Assembly (NCBI RefSeq): GCF_030811595.1
Contig: NZ_JAUSRB010000002.1
Coordinates: forward strand, 6,572,001-6,636,000
DNA length: 64,000 nucleotides
Reading direction: 5' to 3'
From: Streptosporangium brasiliense
GTDB lineage: Bacteria; Actinomycetota; Actinomycetes; Streptosporangiales; Streptosporangiaceae
In this document: one piece after another, positions 1 to 7,986 of the stretch
Numbering within the stretch: the stretch's first letter is position 1
Layout of the letters: each line of letters starts with the position of its first letter
Notes under the pieces: model-generated
What the model was told of the DNA's origin: nothing
Databases searched by the model: none
Seen by the model: the letters and a program-made list of their open reading frames with translations, nothing else
Program-made: the position numbers and the translations under genes

Positions 1-2
1 TG

Positions 3-1082
3 GCCTCCGCGGCGGGCGCGATCGTCTCCGCCGAGTACGCCAAGAAGAAGGACCTGGGCTCGCCCACCGGCGGTGTGATGTGCACCGGCCCGTACAAGTA
101 CGAGAGCTGGAAGTCCGGCGACTCGCTGACGATCAAGCGCAACGACGCCTACTGGGACACCGCGTTGCGGCCCAAGACCAAGGAACTGGTCTTCCGGTTC
201 ATCGCCGACGAGACCACCGCCGTCAACGCGCTGCGCTCCGGCGAGGTGGACGGGCAGTACTTCTACCTGCCCCCCGCGGGACTCGGCCAGCTCCAGCAGT
301 CCACGACCGGCTCGGTCACGCTCGGCAAGTCGCTGACCTTCTGGACGCTGCTGGGCGCCGCCAAGACCGGCCCGTACGCCGACCCGAAGGTCCGCCAGGC
401 CCTGTCGCTGGCGCTGGACCGGGCGGCCATCTCCAAGGTGGTCTTCCAGGGGACGGCGGTGCCGCAGCGCACCCTCGCCGGTGCCGAATACTGGGGATAC
501 CAGCGGGACGCCTTCCAGAAGGCCTATGACGCGCTCCCTCCGGAGACGCCCGACCTGGCCAAGGCCAAGCAGTTGCTCACCGAGGCCGGCTCGCCCACCC
601 AGACCATCACCATCGGGATCCAGGGCAGCTCGGCCGTCCACGAGCAGACCGCCAACCTGATCAAGGCGACCGGCGAGGCGCTCGGCCTGAAGATCGAGAT
701 CAAGGTGATCCCCGTCGAACAGTACGGGAACCTCTACAGCGACCCCAAGGCCCGTGAGGGCATCGACGCCTTCTTCTCCACCTGGTACGGCAACGTGCCC
801 GACCCGCTCGACATCTACACCGTCTTCCTGGCGGGTAGCCGCACCAACTTCAACGACTACGCGGCCGTGGACGCCGACATCAAGAAGGCGCGGGCGGCCT
901 ACGACGAGACGGAGCGGGCGGCGCTGGTGACGACGATCCAGCAGAAGGTCACCGCCGACGTGCCGTGGATGCCGCTCAACAACCTGCCGGTGATCCTGTA
1001 CATGAACAAGCGGGTGACCGGAGCCGTCGCGTCCTTCCCCTACCTGTACTACCCGTGGGCCGCGGGCCTCGGCGCGGCATGA
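3..1082 (+). CDS. ABC transporter substrate-binding protein, peptide/opine/nickel (SBP family 5) type; 5' end outside window
   Basis: This is the C-terminal part (about 359 residues) of a family 5 extracellular solute-binding protein. The reading frame is open from base 3, so the signal peptide and N-terminal lobe lie outside the window. Family features seen include MCTGPYKYESWKSGDSLTI near the start, KVRQALSLALDRAAI (the conserved 'VRQAL..AIDR' signature) and a C-terminal VPWMPLNN stretch. It should capture the substrate outside the membrane for the permeases and ATPases that follow. The stop overlaps the next start as ATGA. The downstream allantoin genes suggest a ureide, hydantoin or purine-derived ligand rather than a peptide; that is inference from context. 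Confidence 0.93.
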   Translation, partial: ASAAGAIVSAEYAKKKDLGSPTGGVMCTGPYKYESWKSGDSLTIKRNDAYWDTALRPKTKELVFRFIADETTAVNALRSGEVDGQYFYLPPAGLGQLQQSTTGSVTLGKSLTFWTLLGAAKTGPYADPKVRQALSLALDRAAISKVVFQGTAVPQRTLAGAEYWGYQRDAFQKAYDALPPETPDLAKAKQLLTEAGSPTQTITIGIQGSSAVHEQTANLIKATGEALGLKIEIKVIPVEQYGNLYSDPKAREGIDAFFSTWYGNVPDPLDIYTVFLAGSRTNFNDYAAVDADIKKARAAYDETERAALVTTIQQKVTADVPWMPLNNLPVILYMNKRVTGAVASFPYLYYPWAAGLGAA

Positions 1083-2011
1083 GGTTCCTGGCGAAACGAC
1101 TGGCAGGGCTGATCGTGGTCCTGCTGGTCGCCTCCTTCCTGGTGTACGGCCTGCTCTACTTGGTGCCCGGCGGCCCGATGGCGTTCCTGCTCGGCAACCG
1201 CAGCGGCACCCCCGAGCAGGTCGCGGCCATCCGCGCGCAGTACCACCTGGACGATCCGTTCCTGCTGCGCTACGCCGCCTGGCTGCGTGACGCGGTGACG
1301 GGCGACTTCGGCACCTCCCTGGTCTATCGGCAGGACGTCTCCGCGCTGATGGCCTCCCGGGCGACGACGACCGCCTTCCTGGTGGTCTACGCGACGCTGC
1401 TGATCGTGGCCGGGGGCGTGGCCATGGGCCTGCTGGCCGGGCTGCGCGGCGGCAAGGCCGACGGCGCGGTCAGCCTGATCTCCTCGGTGTTCCTGGCCAC
1501 GCCGCCGTTCGTGATCGGGGTGATCCTCGTCATCGTCTTCGCGCTGGGACTGGGCTGGTTCCCGGTCTTCGGGCCCGGTAACGGGTTCGGTGACCGCATC
1601 CACCACCTCACGCTCCCGGCGATAACGCTCAGCCTGGCCAGCGCCGCGTTCCTCGCCCGTATCACGCGGGCCTCGGTGTCGGAGGAGCTGGGCCGGGAGC
1701 ACGTGGAGACCGCCCGCAGCCGCGGCCTGGCCGAGGGGCACATCGTCCGCAGGCACGTGCTGCGCAACGCGGCCATCCCGGTGGTGACCGTGGTCGGCCT
1801 GAACGTCGCCGGGCTGATCGCGGGCTCGGTCGTGGTGGAGAGCATCTTCGCCCTGGACGGCCTGGGCTCGTTGTTCGTCCGCGCGATCCTGCAACGCGAC
1901 TTCGCGATCGTCCAGGCGGTGGTGCTCGTGCTCGTCACCGCCTTCGTCCTGATCAATCTGGTGGTGGACCTGTGCTACTCCGCTCTCGACCCGCGCCTGT
2001 CGCGGCAGTGA
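1079..2011 (+). CDS. ABC transporter permease, DppB/OppB family
   Basis: This is the first membrane subunit (310 aa) of the oligopeptide-type importer. The start chosen is the ATG at 1079, which overlaps the upstream stop; it gives a classic DppB N-terminus (MRFLAKRLAGLIVVLLVASF) with the first membrane helix, whereas the longer frame upstream is only the shadow of the binding-protein gene. A periplasmic segment (GNRSGTPEQVAAIRAQYHLDDP) and the EAA-type loop (VSEELGREHVETARSRGL) that contacts the ATPase are visible. It pairs with the next gene to form the channel. Its stop overlaps the next start as GTGA, so translation is probably coupled. Confidence 0.93.
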   Translation: MRFLAKRLAGLIVVLLVASFLVYGLLYLVPGGPMAFLLGNRSGTPEQVAAIRAQYHLDDPFLLRYAAWLRDAVTGDFGTSLVYRQDVSALMASRATTTAFLVVYATLLIVAGGVAMGLLAGLRGGKADGAVSLISSVFLATPPFVIGVILVIVFALGLGWFPVFGPGNGFGDRIHHLTLPAITLSLASAAFLARITRASVSEELGREHVETARSRGLAEGHIVRRHVLRNAAIPVVTVVGLNVAGLIAGSVVVESIFALDGLGSLFVRAILQRDFAIVQAVVLVLVTAFVLINLVVDLCYSALDPRLSRQ

Positions 2012-2808
2012 CCCGCCGTCTGGGCGGGCTGGGCGTGGCCGCTGCCGTCCTGCTGACCGCCACCGTGGTGATCACCCTGTTCGCGCCGCTGCTCGCGCCC
2101 TACGACCCCGACCTGCCCGACCTGTTCAACGCGCTGGGCGGCGCTTCCGTCGCGCATCCCCTGGGCGGGGACGCCCTGGGCCGGGACGTGCTGTCCCGGC
2201 TGATGTACGGCGCGCGGACCACGTTGCTCGCCCCGGTGCTGGTGATCTGCGTCGCGAGTGTCGCGGGGACCACGCTGGCGATCGTCGCCGCCTGGGCGGG
2301 CGGCAAGGTGGACGCGGTCATCTCCCGCCTGCTGGATGTGCTGTTCTCCGTGCCCGGCATCGTTTTCGCGCTGGTCACCGTGGCCGTCCTCGGTCCCGGC
2401 ATCCCCGGCGTGGTGATCGGCCTGGCCGTCGCCTACACCCCGTACGTGGCTCGGGTGGTGCGGAGCGCGGCGCTGCGTGAGCGCAACCTGCCGTACGTGG
2501 CCGCCGCCTGGGTGCAGGGCCGTTCCGCGACCGCCATCTGCCTGCGCCACCTGCTGCCCAACCTGCGGCCGATCATCGTCGCCCAGTCGGTCTCCGCGCT
2601 CGGCTTCGCGGTGATCGACGTGGCGGCGGTCTCCTTCCTCGGGCTGGGCGTGCAGCCGCCCACGGCCGACTGGGGGCTGATGGTCAAGAGCGGCCTGGAC
2701 AGCGCCATGCGGGGCCAGCCGCTGGAGGCGCTGAGCGCGGGCCTGCTGATCGCGCTGGTGGTGGCCGCAGTGAACCTGTTGGGTGATCGCCTGGGGAGGC
2801 AGCCGTGA
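2008..2808 (+). CDS. ABC transporter permease, DppC/OppC family
   Basis: This is the second membrane subunit (266 aa from the GTG at 2008). A GTG at 1972 in the same frame would give a slightly longer product, but 2008 is preferred because it forms a GTGA overlap like the other junctions of the operon. The sequence shows an N-terminal helix, the DppC signature 'LGGDALGRDVLSRLMYGARTT' region and the EAA-like loop around ALRERNLPYVAAAWVQGRS, followed by LLPNLRPIIVAQ. Five to six hydrophobic segments are present. It acts in the membrane with the DppB-like subunit. Confidence 0.92.
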   Translation: MTRRLGGLGVAAAVLLTATVVITLFAPLLAPYDPDLPDLFNALGGASVAHPLGGDALGRDVLSRLMYGARTTLLAPVLVICVASVAGTTLAIVAAWAGGKVDAVISRLLDVLFSVPGIVFALVTVAVLGPGIPGVVIGLAVAYTPYVARVVRSAALRERNLPYVAAAWVQGRSATAICLRHLLPNLRPIIVAQSVSALGFAVIDVAAVSFLGLGVQPPTADWGLMVKSGLDSAMRGQPLEALSAGLLIALVVAAVNLLGDRLGRQP

Positions 2809-3734
2809 GCCTGTTGACGTTGGAAGGCTTCGGCCTGGCCGTGCCGTACGGACGGAGCTGGCGGACGCTGGTGGAGCAGGTGGACCTGACCATCGGCAGA
2901 GGAGAGGCCGTCGGGCTGGTGGGAGAGTCCGGGTCGGGCAAGTCGATGACCGCCCGGGCGGTCATCGGCCTGACCCCGCCGGGCGCCCGCGTGACCGGCA
3001 GGATCGTCTTCGACGGCGCCGAGGTGCCCTCGGGCAGGGAACTGCGGCGGCTGCGGGCCAAGCGGATCGCGATGATCTTCCAGGATCCGCGGGCGCACAT
3101 CAACCCCGTCCGCAGCGTCGGCGACTTCCTCACCGAAGCCATGGTCCACAACCTGCGGATGCCGGTACGGCAGGCGTCGGCGCGAGCCGTACAGCTCCTC
3201 AAGGAGGTCGGCATCACCGACGGTGAGCGGCGCCTGCGCCAGCACCCCCACGAACTCTCCGGCGGTCTGCTGCAGCGCGTCATGATCGCATCCGTGCTCG
3301 CCGTCGAACCCGACCTGGTGCTGGCCGACGAGCCGACCACCGCACTGGATGTGACCACCCAGTCAGAGGTCATGGCCATCCTGGACGAGCTGCGCCGCGA
3401 GCACGGCATGGCCATGCTGTTGATCACCCACGACCTGGAGCTGGCCGCCGCGACATGTGACCGGCTCGCGGTGATGTACGCGGGCCGGATCGTGGAGGAC
3501 CTTGACGGCGAGCCGCGCCACCCCTACACGCGCGGCCTCATGAGATCACGCCCCAGTTTGGAGGGAACGGTGCACCGGCTGCCGGTGATCCCCGGACGGC
3601 CCGTGGCGGCCTTCGAAGCCGAGGAGGGCTGCGCGTTCGCACCACGCTGCGACCTGGCCGAGCCGCGTTGCCGGGAGAGCCGGCCGCCGTCCGTCCGCGG
3701 GGTCGCCTGCCTGAGAGCGGAGGAGACGGCATGA
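2805..3734 (+). CDS. ABC transporter ATP-binding protein, DppD/OppD family
   Basis: This is an ATPase subunit of 309 aa. Walker A (GESGSGKS), the ABC signature (LSGGLLQRV, a GLLQR variant of GQRQR) and Walker B followed by the catalytic Glu (LVLADEPTTALD) are all present. The C-terminal oligopeptide-transporter extension with the Cys cluster (CAFAPRCDLAEPRCRES...C) is present, as expected for OppD/DppD proteins, where it can bind an iron-sulfur cluster. The GTG start at 2805 overlaps the preceding stop. It energises the importer together with the next gene product. Confidence 0.93.
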   Translation: MSLLTLEGFGLAVPYGRSWRTLVEQVDLTIGRGEAVGLVGESGSGKSMTARAVIGLTPPGARVTGRIVFDGAEVPSGRELRRLRAKRIAMIFQDPRAHINPVRSVGDFLTEAMVHNLRMPVRQASARAVQLLKEVGITDGERRLRQHPHELSGGLLQRVMIASVLAVEPDLVLADEPTTALDVTTQSEVMAILDELRREHGMAMLLITHDLELAAATCDRLAVMYAGRIVEDLDGEPRHPYTRGLMRSRPSLEGTVHRLPVIPGRPVAAFEAEEGCAFAPRCDLAEPRCRESRPPSVRGVACLRAEETA

Positions 3735-4516
3735 GCGTGATCGAAGCGGAGCGGCTACGGAAGACGTACGGCACCGCCACCGCGGTCGACGAGGTCTCCT
3801 TCACCGTGGCCGAAGGCGAGTCGCTGGCCATCGTGGGAGAGTCCGGGTCGGGGAAGACCACCGTCGCCCGCATGCTGCTCGGCCTGGAGACGCCCACCAG
3901 CGGGACGATCAGCGTCTGCGGGCGGCCGCGTCCGGCAGGCCGGGTGTCGGCCGGGGAGCGGCGCAGACGGGCACGAGAGATCCAGATCGTCTTCCAGGAC
4001 CCCTATTCCTCGCTGGACAAGCTGCAGCGGGTCGGCGACGTCGTCGAGACGAGCCTTGCCCTGCACTTCTCGCTCACCCCCGCCGAGCGGCGGAAGAAGG
4101 CGCTGGACCTGCTCGAATCCGTGGGCCTGGCCGAACGTCACGCCGCGATGCTGCCCAGACAGCTGTCCGGAGGGCAGCGCCAGCGGGTGGCCATCGCCCG
4201 CGCCCTGGCGGTGGAGCCACGCGTGCTGGTGCTGGACGAGGCGGTCGCCGCGCTCGACGTCTCGATCCAGGCGCAGATCCTCAACCTGCTCGCCGACATC
4301 CGCGAGCAGCGGTCGATCAGCTATGTCTTCATCTCCCACGACCTGGCCGTGGTCAACCAGATCAGCGACACGGCCGTCGTGATGCGTCACGGCCGCGTCG
4401 TGGAGCGAGGAACCACCCGCGCCCTGCTGCGCGAGCCGCAGGAGGAATACACCAAAGCCCTGCTGGCCGCCGTACCCAGGCCCGGATGGAAGCCGACCCG
4501 GAGGAACACACAGTGA
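3731..4516 (+). CDS. ABC transporter ATP-binding protein, DppF/OppF family
   Basis: This is the second ATPase (261 aa from the ATG at 3731, which overlaps the upstream stop as ATGA; the longer open frame upstream is not used). Walker A GESGSGKTT, Q-loop IVFQDPYSSLD, signature LSGGQRQRV and Walker B VLVLDEAVAALD are clear. It completes a five-component importer. The stop overlaps the GTG of the amidohydrolase gene, so transport and metabolism genes are translationally linked. Confidence 0.93.
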   Translation: MSVIEAERLRKTYGTATAVDEVSFTVAEGESLAIVGESGSGKTTVARMLLGLETPTSGTISVCGRPRPAGRVSAGERRRRAREIQIVFQDPYSSLDKLQRVGDVVETSLALHFSLTPAERRKKALDLLESVGLAERHAAMLPRQLSGGQRQRVAIARALAVEPRVLVLDEAVAALDVSIQAQILNLLADIREQRSISYVFISHDLAVVNQISDTAVVMRHGRVVERGTTRALLREPQEEYTKALLAAVPRPGWKPTRRNTQ

Positions 4517-5967
4517 GCACTCTCGTCAGGGCGTCGTTCGTCATCGGCTTCGACGGCGACGACCATGTCATCCACCGCGACGCGTGCGTCGTCTACGACC
4601 GCGACCGGATCGTCCACGTCGGCCGCTCCTACGACGGCCCGGTCGACGAGGTGATCGACGCCGGTGAGGCGATCGTCGGGCCGGGCTTCATCGACCTGGA
4701 CGCGCTGGCCGACATCGACCACGCCATCCTCGACACCTGGCACGCCGACTCCAGCGGGCTGGGGTGGTCACAGGACTACGCCGTCAACCGGCGCCGTGCC
4801 GTCTTCCCGCTCGAGGACACGCTCTTCATGCGGGAGTACGCGCTCACCCAGCTCATCCGCAACGGCATCACCACGGCGATGCCGATCGCCGCCGAGACGC
4901 ACAGCGCCTGGGCGGAGTCGTACGAGGAGCTCGCCGGCGTCGTGGAGATCGCCGGACGGCTCGGCCTGCGCATGTACTTGGGTCCGTCCTACCGCTCCGG
5001 CGTGCCGGTGCTGCGTGCCGACGGCAGCAGGGACGTGCACTGGGAGCCCGAGCTCGGCGAGAAGGGGCTCGCCGACGCGATCCGCTTCGTCCGGGACGTC
5101 GACGGCGCCCACGACGGCCGGATCCGAGGGGCGCTCCTGCCCTGCCGCATCGAGACCGTCACCCTCGACCTGCTGCGCGCCACCGCCCGAGCCGCGGAGG
5201 GACTCGACTGCCTGGTCCGCCTGCACTGCATGCAGGGGATGACGGAGCTGCGGTTGCTGCGCGAGTGGTACGGCCGGCACCCGCTGGACGTGCTGGCCGA
5301 GGTGGGCCTGCTCGGTCCCCGGCTGCTGATCCCACACGCCCTGTACCTCGGTGACCCCGAGACGCCGTTCGAGGGATCACCGGACCGGCTCGCGGCCCTG
5401 GCCGGGATCGTGCACTGCCCCCTCACCTTCGTCAGGTACGGCGACGCGCTCCGCGACTTCGACCGTTACCGGGAGGCCGGTGTGAACATGGCGCTGGGCA
5501 CCGACTCCTTCCCGCCCGACATGATCCGCAACATGGACTACGGCAACAACCTGGCCAAGCTGGTCACCGGACGGCTGGAGGCGGGCTCGGCCGCCGACTA
5601 CTACCGGGCCGCCACGCTGGGCGGCGCCCGCGCACTGGGCCGGGACGATCTGGGCAGACTCGCCCCCGGCGCCAAGGCCGACCTGGTCGTCGTGGACCTC
5701 TCCGGCCCGCGCACCGGCCCCGTCGACGACCCGATCAGGACGTTGCTGATGAACTGCACGGGCGCCGACGTGTCCACCGTGGTGATCGACGGCCGGCCGG
5801 TGATGCGCGACCGGATGATCGCGGGGGTGGATGAGGAGTCGATGCGGCTCCGCGCACAGACCTACTTCGAGACGATGAAGGCCGCCTACTCTGAGCGTGA
5901 CCACATGCGCCGCGACCAGGCACTGTTGTTCCCCGCGTCCTTCCGCGTCGTCGAGGCCGGCTCATGA
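4513..5967 (+). CDS. Amidohydrolase-superfamily (chlorohydrolase/deaminase-like) protein with an altered N-terminal metal motif
   Basis: The product is 484 aa from the GTG at 4513, which overlaps the stop of the ATPase gene and follows a GGAGG ribosome-binding site. The fold is that of the cytosine-deaminase/chlorohydrolase group: an N-terminal beta-sandwich strand (RASFVIGFDG...), PGFID at residues 57-61, a TIM-barrel core and a C-terminal GRLAPGAKADLVVVDLSG. The usual HxH after the PG(F/L)xxxH strand is absent: residues 61-70 read DLDALADIDH. Other metal or catalytic positions look present: H238 (LHCMQG), H275 (PHALYL) and D331 (LGTDS). It may be a mononuclear or atypically coordinated hydrolase acting on a cyclic amide or purine. 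The exact substrate cannot be assigned. Confidence 0.8.
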   Translation: MSTLVRASFVIGFDGDDHVIHRDACVVYDRDRIVHVGRSYDGPVDEVIDAGEAIVGPGFIDLDALADIDHAILDTWHADSSGLGWSQDYAVNRRRAVFPLEDTLFMREYALTQLIRNGITTAMPIAAETHSAWAESYEELAGVVEIAGRLGLRMYLGPSYRSGVPVLRADGSRDVHWEPELGEKGLADAIRFVRDVDGAHDGRIRGALLPCRIETVTLDLLRATARAAEGLDCLVRLHCMQGMTELRLLREWYGRHPLDVLAEVGLLGPRLLIPHALYLGDPETPFEGSPDRLAALAGIVHCPLTFVRYGDALRDFDRYREAGVNMALGTDSFPPDMIRNMDYGNNLAKLVTGRLEAGSAADYYRAATLGGARALGRDDLGRLAPGAKADLVVVDLSGPRTGPVDDPIRTLLMNCTGADVSTVVIDGRPVMRDRMIAGVDEESMRLRAQTYFETMKAAYSERDHMRRDQALLFPASFRVVEAGS

Positions 5968-7250
5968 GCGGCGCCGGCCTCGCCACCGAGCTCAGCGCCG
6001 GGCTCGCCGCCGAGCTCGACACCCGGCTCGCCGCGGCGGACGAGCGACTGCGTACGGCCTACCCCGGTGAGCCGTCCGGCCGGCAGCCGGTGCACACCGT
6101 CTACGTCCCGGCCGACCGCTACACCTCGGACACCGTACGGACATGGGGCCGGGAGGCCCGGGCGGCGCTGGCCGAGCACGGCCGGACCGTCATGGAATTC
6201 GCCGGCGCGCTCGACCTGCCGCCGCGGACGGCGGCGGAGGTGTACGACCGGGTCCGGGCCAAGCTGGAGCGCGAGCCGGTCGAAGACCTGAGGATCGACT
6301 TCGAGGACGGCTACGGCAACCGCTCGGACGCCGACGAGGACGCCACCGCCCGGGCCGCAGCGGAGGCCCTCGCCGCCGCTGTCGCCTCCGGCGACGGCTC
6401 GCCCTTCCGCGGAATCCGGTTCAAGAGTTTCGAGGCGCCGACCCGGCGGCGCGGCCTGCGCACCCTGGCGATCTTCCTGGAGACTCTCGGCCCGCCGCCC
6501 GACGGCTTCGTCGTCACGCTCCCGAAGGTGACATCCGTCGAGCAGGTGGAGGCGATGGTGCTGGCCGCCGAGCGGCTGGAAGCGGCGTACGGGCTGGAAG
6601 GCGGGAGCCTGCGGTTCGAGATCCAGGTGGAGACACCGCAGGCGATCCTCGGCCCGGACGGCGTCTCGCCGCTGGCATCGATGATCCGCGTCTCGGCCGG
6701 GCGCTGCACGGGCCTGCACTACGGCACCTACGACTACTCGGCGGCGCTCGGGGTGTCGGCGGCGTACCAGAGCGTGGAGCATCCGGTCGCCGACCACGCC
6801 AAGGCGGTGATGCAGGTCGCCGCCGCCGGTACCGGCGTACGCGTCAGCGACGGCTCGACCAACGTGCTCCCGGTCGGCGACACCGACGCGGTCCGCGCCG
6901 CCTGGCGGCTGCACGCGCGCCTGGTCCGGCGCGCCCTGGAGGGCGGCATCCACCAGGGCTGGGACCTGCATCCGGCCCAGCTCCCCAGCCGGTACGCCGC
7001 CGTCTACGCGTTCTTCCGTGAGGGACTGCCCGCCGCGGCCGCCCGGCTGCGCGGCTATCTCGGCCGCGCGGATTCGGGCTTCCTCGACGAGCCCGCGACC
7101 GCCCGGGCGATGGCCGGATTCCTCGTCCGCGGCCTTGACTGCGGCGCCGTCGACGAGGCCGAGGTCCGCACCCTCGCCGGCATCGCCCCACCCGGACTCC
7201 GCGCACTGACCCAGCCGGCCGGTCCAGGTCGCCTCGGACGGGTGGAGTGA
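5964..7250 (+). CDS. DUF6986 family protein, HpcH/HpaI-citrate lyase-like TIM barrel
   Basis: The product is 428 aa and its ATG overlaps the previous stop. The sequence follows the CitE/HpcH/malate-synthase superfamily pattern: an acidic metal site (RIDFEDGYG), a glutamate strand (FEIQVETPQAIL), GLHYGTYDYSAALGV, and HPAQLPSRYAAVYAF near the C-terminus. Members of this family occur beside allantoicase in actinomycetes. A reasonable inference is that it handles a glyoxylate- or ureidoglycolate-derived carbon skeleton by aldol/lyase chemistry, consuming the product of the allantoicase step, but no biochemical role is established here. Confidence 0.8.
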   Translation: MSGAGLATELSAGLAAELDTRLAAADERLRTAYPGEPSGRQPVHTVYVPADRYTSDTVRTWGREARAALAEHGRTVMEFAGALDLPPRTAAEVYDRVRAKLEREPVEDLRIDFEDGYGNRSDADEDATARAAAEALAAAVASGDGSPFRGIRFKSFEAPTRRRGLRTLAIFLETLGPPPDGFVVTLPKVTSVEQVEAMVLAAERLEAAYGLEGGSLRFEIQVETPQAILGPDGVSPLASMIRVSAGRCTGLHYGTYDYSAALGVSAAYQSVEHPVADHAKAVMQVAAAGTGVRVSDGSTNVLPVGDTDAVRAAWRLHARLVRRALEGGIHQGWDLHPAQLPSRYAAVYAFFREGLPAAAARLRGYLGRADSGFLDEPATARAMAGFLVRGLDCGAVDEAEVRTLAGIAPPGLRALTQPAGPGRLGRVE

Positions 7251-7251
7251 G

Positions 7252-7986
7252 ATGCGCATCCTGATCGTGAATGTGAACACCACCGCGTCGATGACCGAGA
7301 CGATCCGTGCGCAGGCCGCGGCGTACGCGTCGCCAGGCGTCGAGATCGTCGGGCTCACCCCGTCGTTCGGGCCGGAGTCGGTGGAGGGGAACTTCGAGAG
7401 CTATCTGGCGGCGGTCGCCGTGATGGACCGGGTCGTCCGGTACGCCGAGCCGTACGACGCGGTGATCCAGGCCGGATACGGCGAGCACGGCCGCGAGGGC
7501 CTGCAGGAGCTGCTCGACGTACCCGTGGTGGACATCACCGAGGCGGCCGCGCAGGTCGCGATGCTGATCGGCCGCACGTACTCGGTCGTCACGACGCTGG
7601 ACCGCGCCGTACCGCAGATCGAGGACAGGTTGCGGCTCGCCGGGCTGGCCGACCGGTGCGCGTCGATCCGGGCCAGCGGGTTGTCGGTCCTCGAACTTGA
7701 GGAGGATCCCGGCCGGGCCGTCGACGCGATCGTCGCCGAGGCCTGGAAAGCCGTCGTCGACGACCGAGCTGAGGTGATCTGTCTTGGTTGTGGCGGAATG
7801 GCCAGCCTCGGCCGGGAGATCACCGCCGCCACCGGGGTACCCGTCGTCGACGGCGTCGCCGCCGCGGTCGCCCTCGCCGAGGGGCTCGTCCGGCTCGGCC
7901 TCACCACGAGCAAGGTCCGCACCTACGCGACGCCACGGCCCAAGACCGTGACCGGGTGGCCGATCGACAATGGAGGTGTCGTCTGA
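7252..7986 (+). CDS. Asp/Glu/hydantoin racemase family protein lacking the first catalytic Cys
   Basis: The product is 244 aa and starts one base after the preceding stop. The N-terminus MRILIVNVNTTASMTETI and the segment VICLGCGGMASL are typical of hydantoin/allantoin racemases (HyuA/HpxA type). In the family two cysteines flank the substrate. Here the first position, normally in a xxCFGDPG motif, reads A-G75-YGEHG, while the second (C180 in LGCGGM) is kept. Arylmalonate decarboxylases of the same superfamily also carry Gly at the first and Cys at the second position. Context suggests an allantoin- or hydantoin-related substrate. Whether it racemises, isomerises or decarboxylates is open. 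Confidence 0.8.
   Translation: MRILIVNVNTTASMTETIRAQAAAYASPGVEIVGLTPSFGPESVEGNFESYLAAVAVMDRVVRYAEPYDAVIQAGYGEHGREGLQELLDVPVVDITEAAAQVAMLIGRTYSVVTTLDRAVPQIEDRLRLAGLADRCASIRASGLSVLELEEDPGRAVDAIVAEAWKAVVDDRAEVICLGCGGMASLGREITAATGVPVVDGVAAAVALAEGLVRLGLTTSKVRTYATPRPKTVTGWPIDNGGVV

Noticed and set aside
1049..1894. Long open frames on the strand opposite to genes in the ABC operon
   Set aside because: They mirror the GC-rich coding frame, contain Arg/Gly/Pro/His-rich translations with no family motifs, and overlap well-supported genes.
5735..6022. Minus-strand frames at the amidohydrolase/DUF6986 junction
   Set aside because: They span an ATGA-coupled junction of two real plus-strand genes and show Ser/Arg-rich shadow translation.
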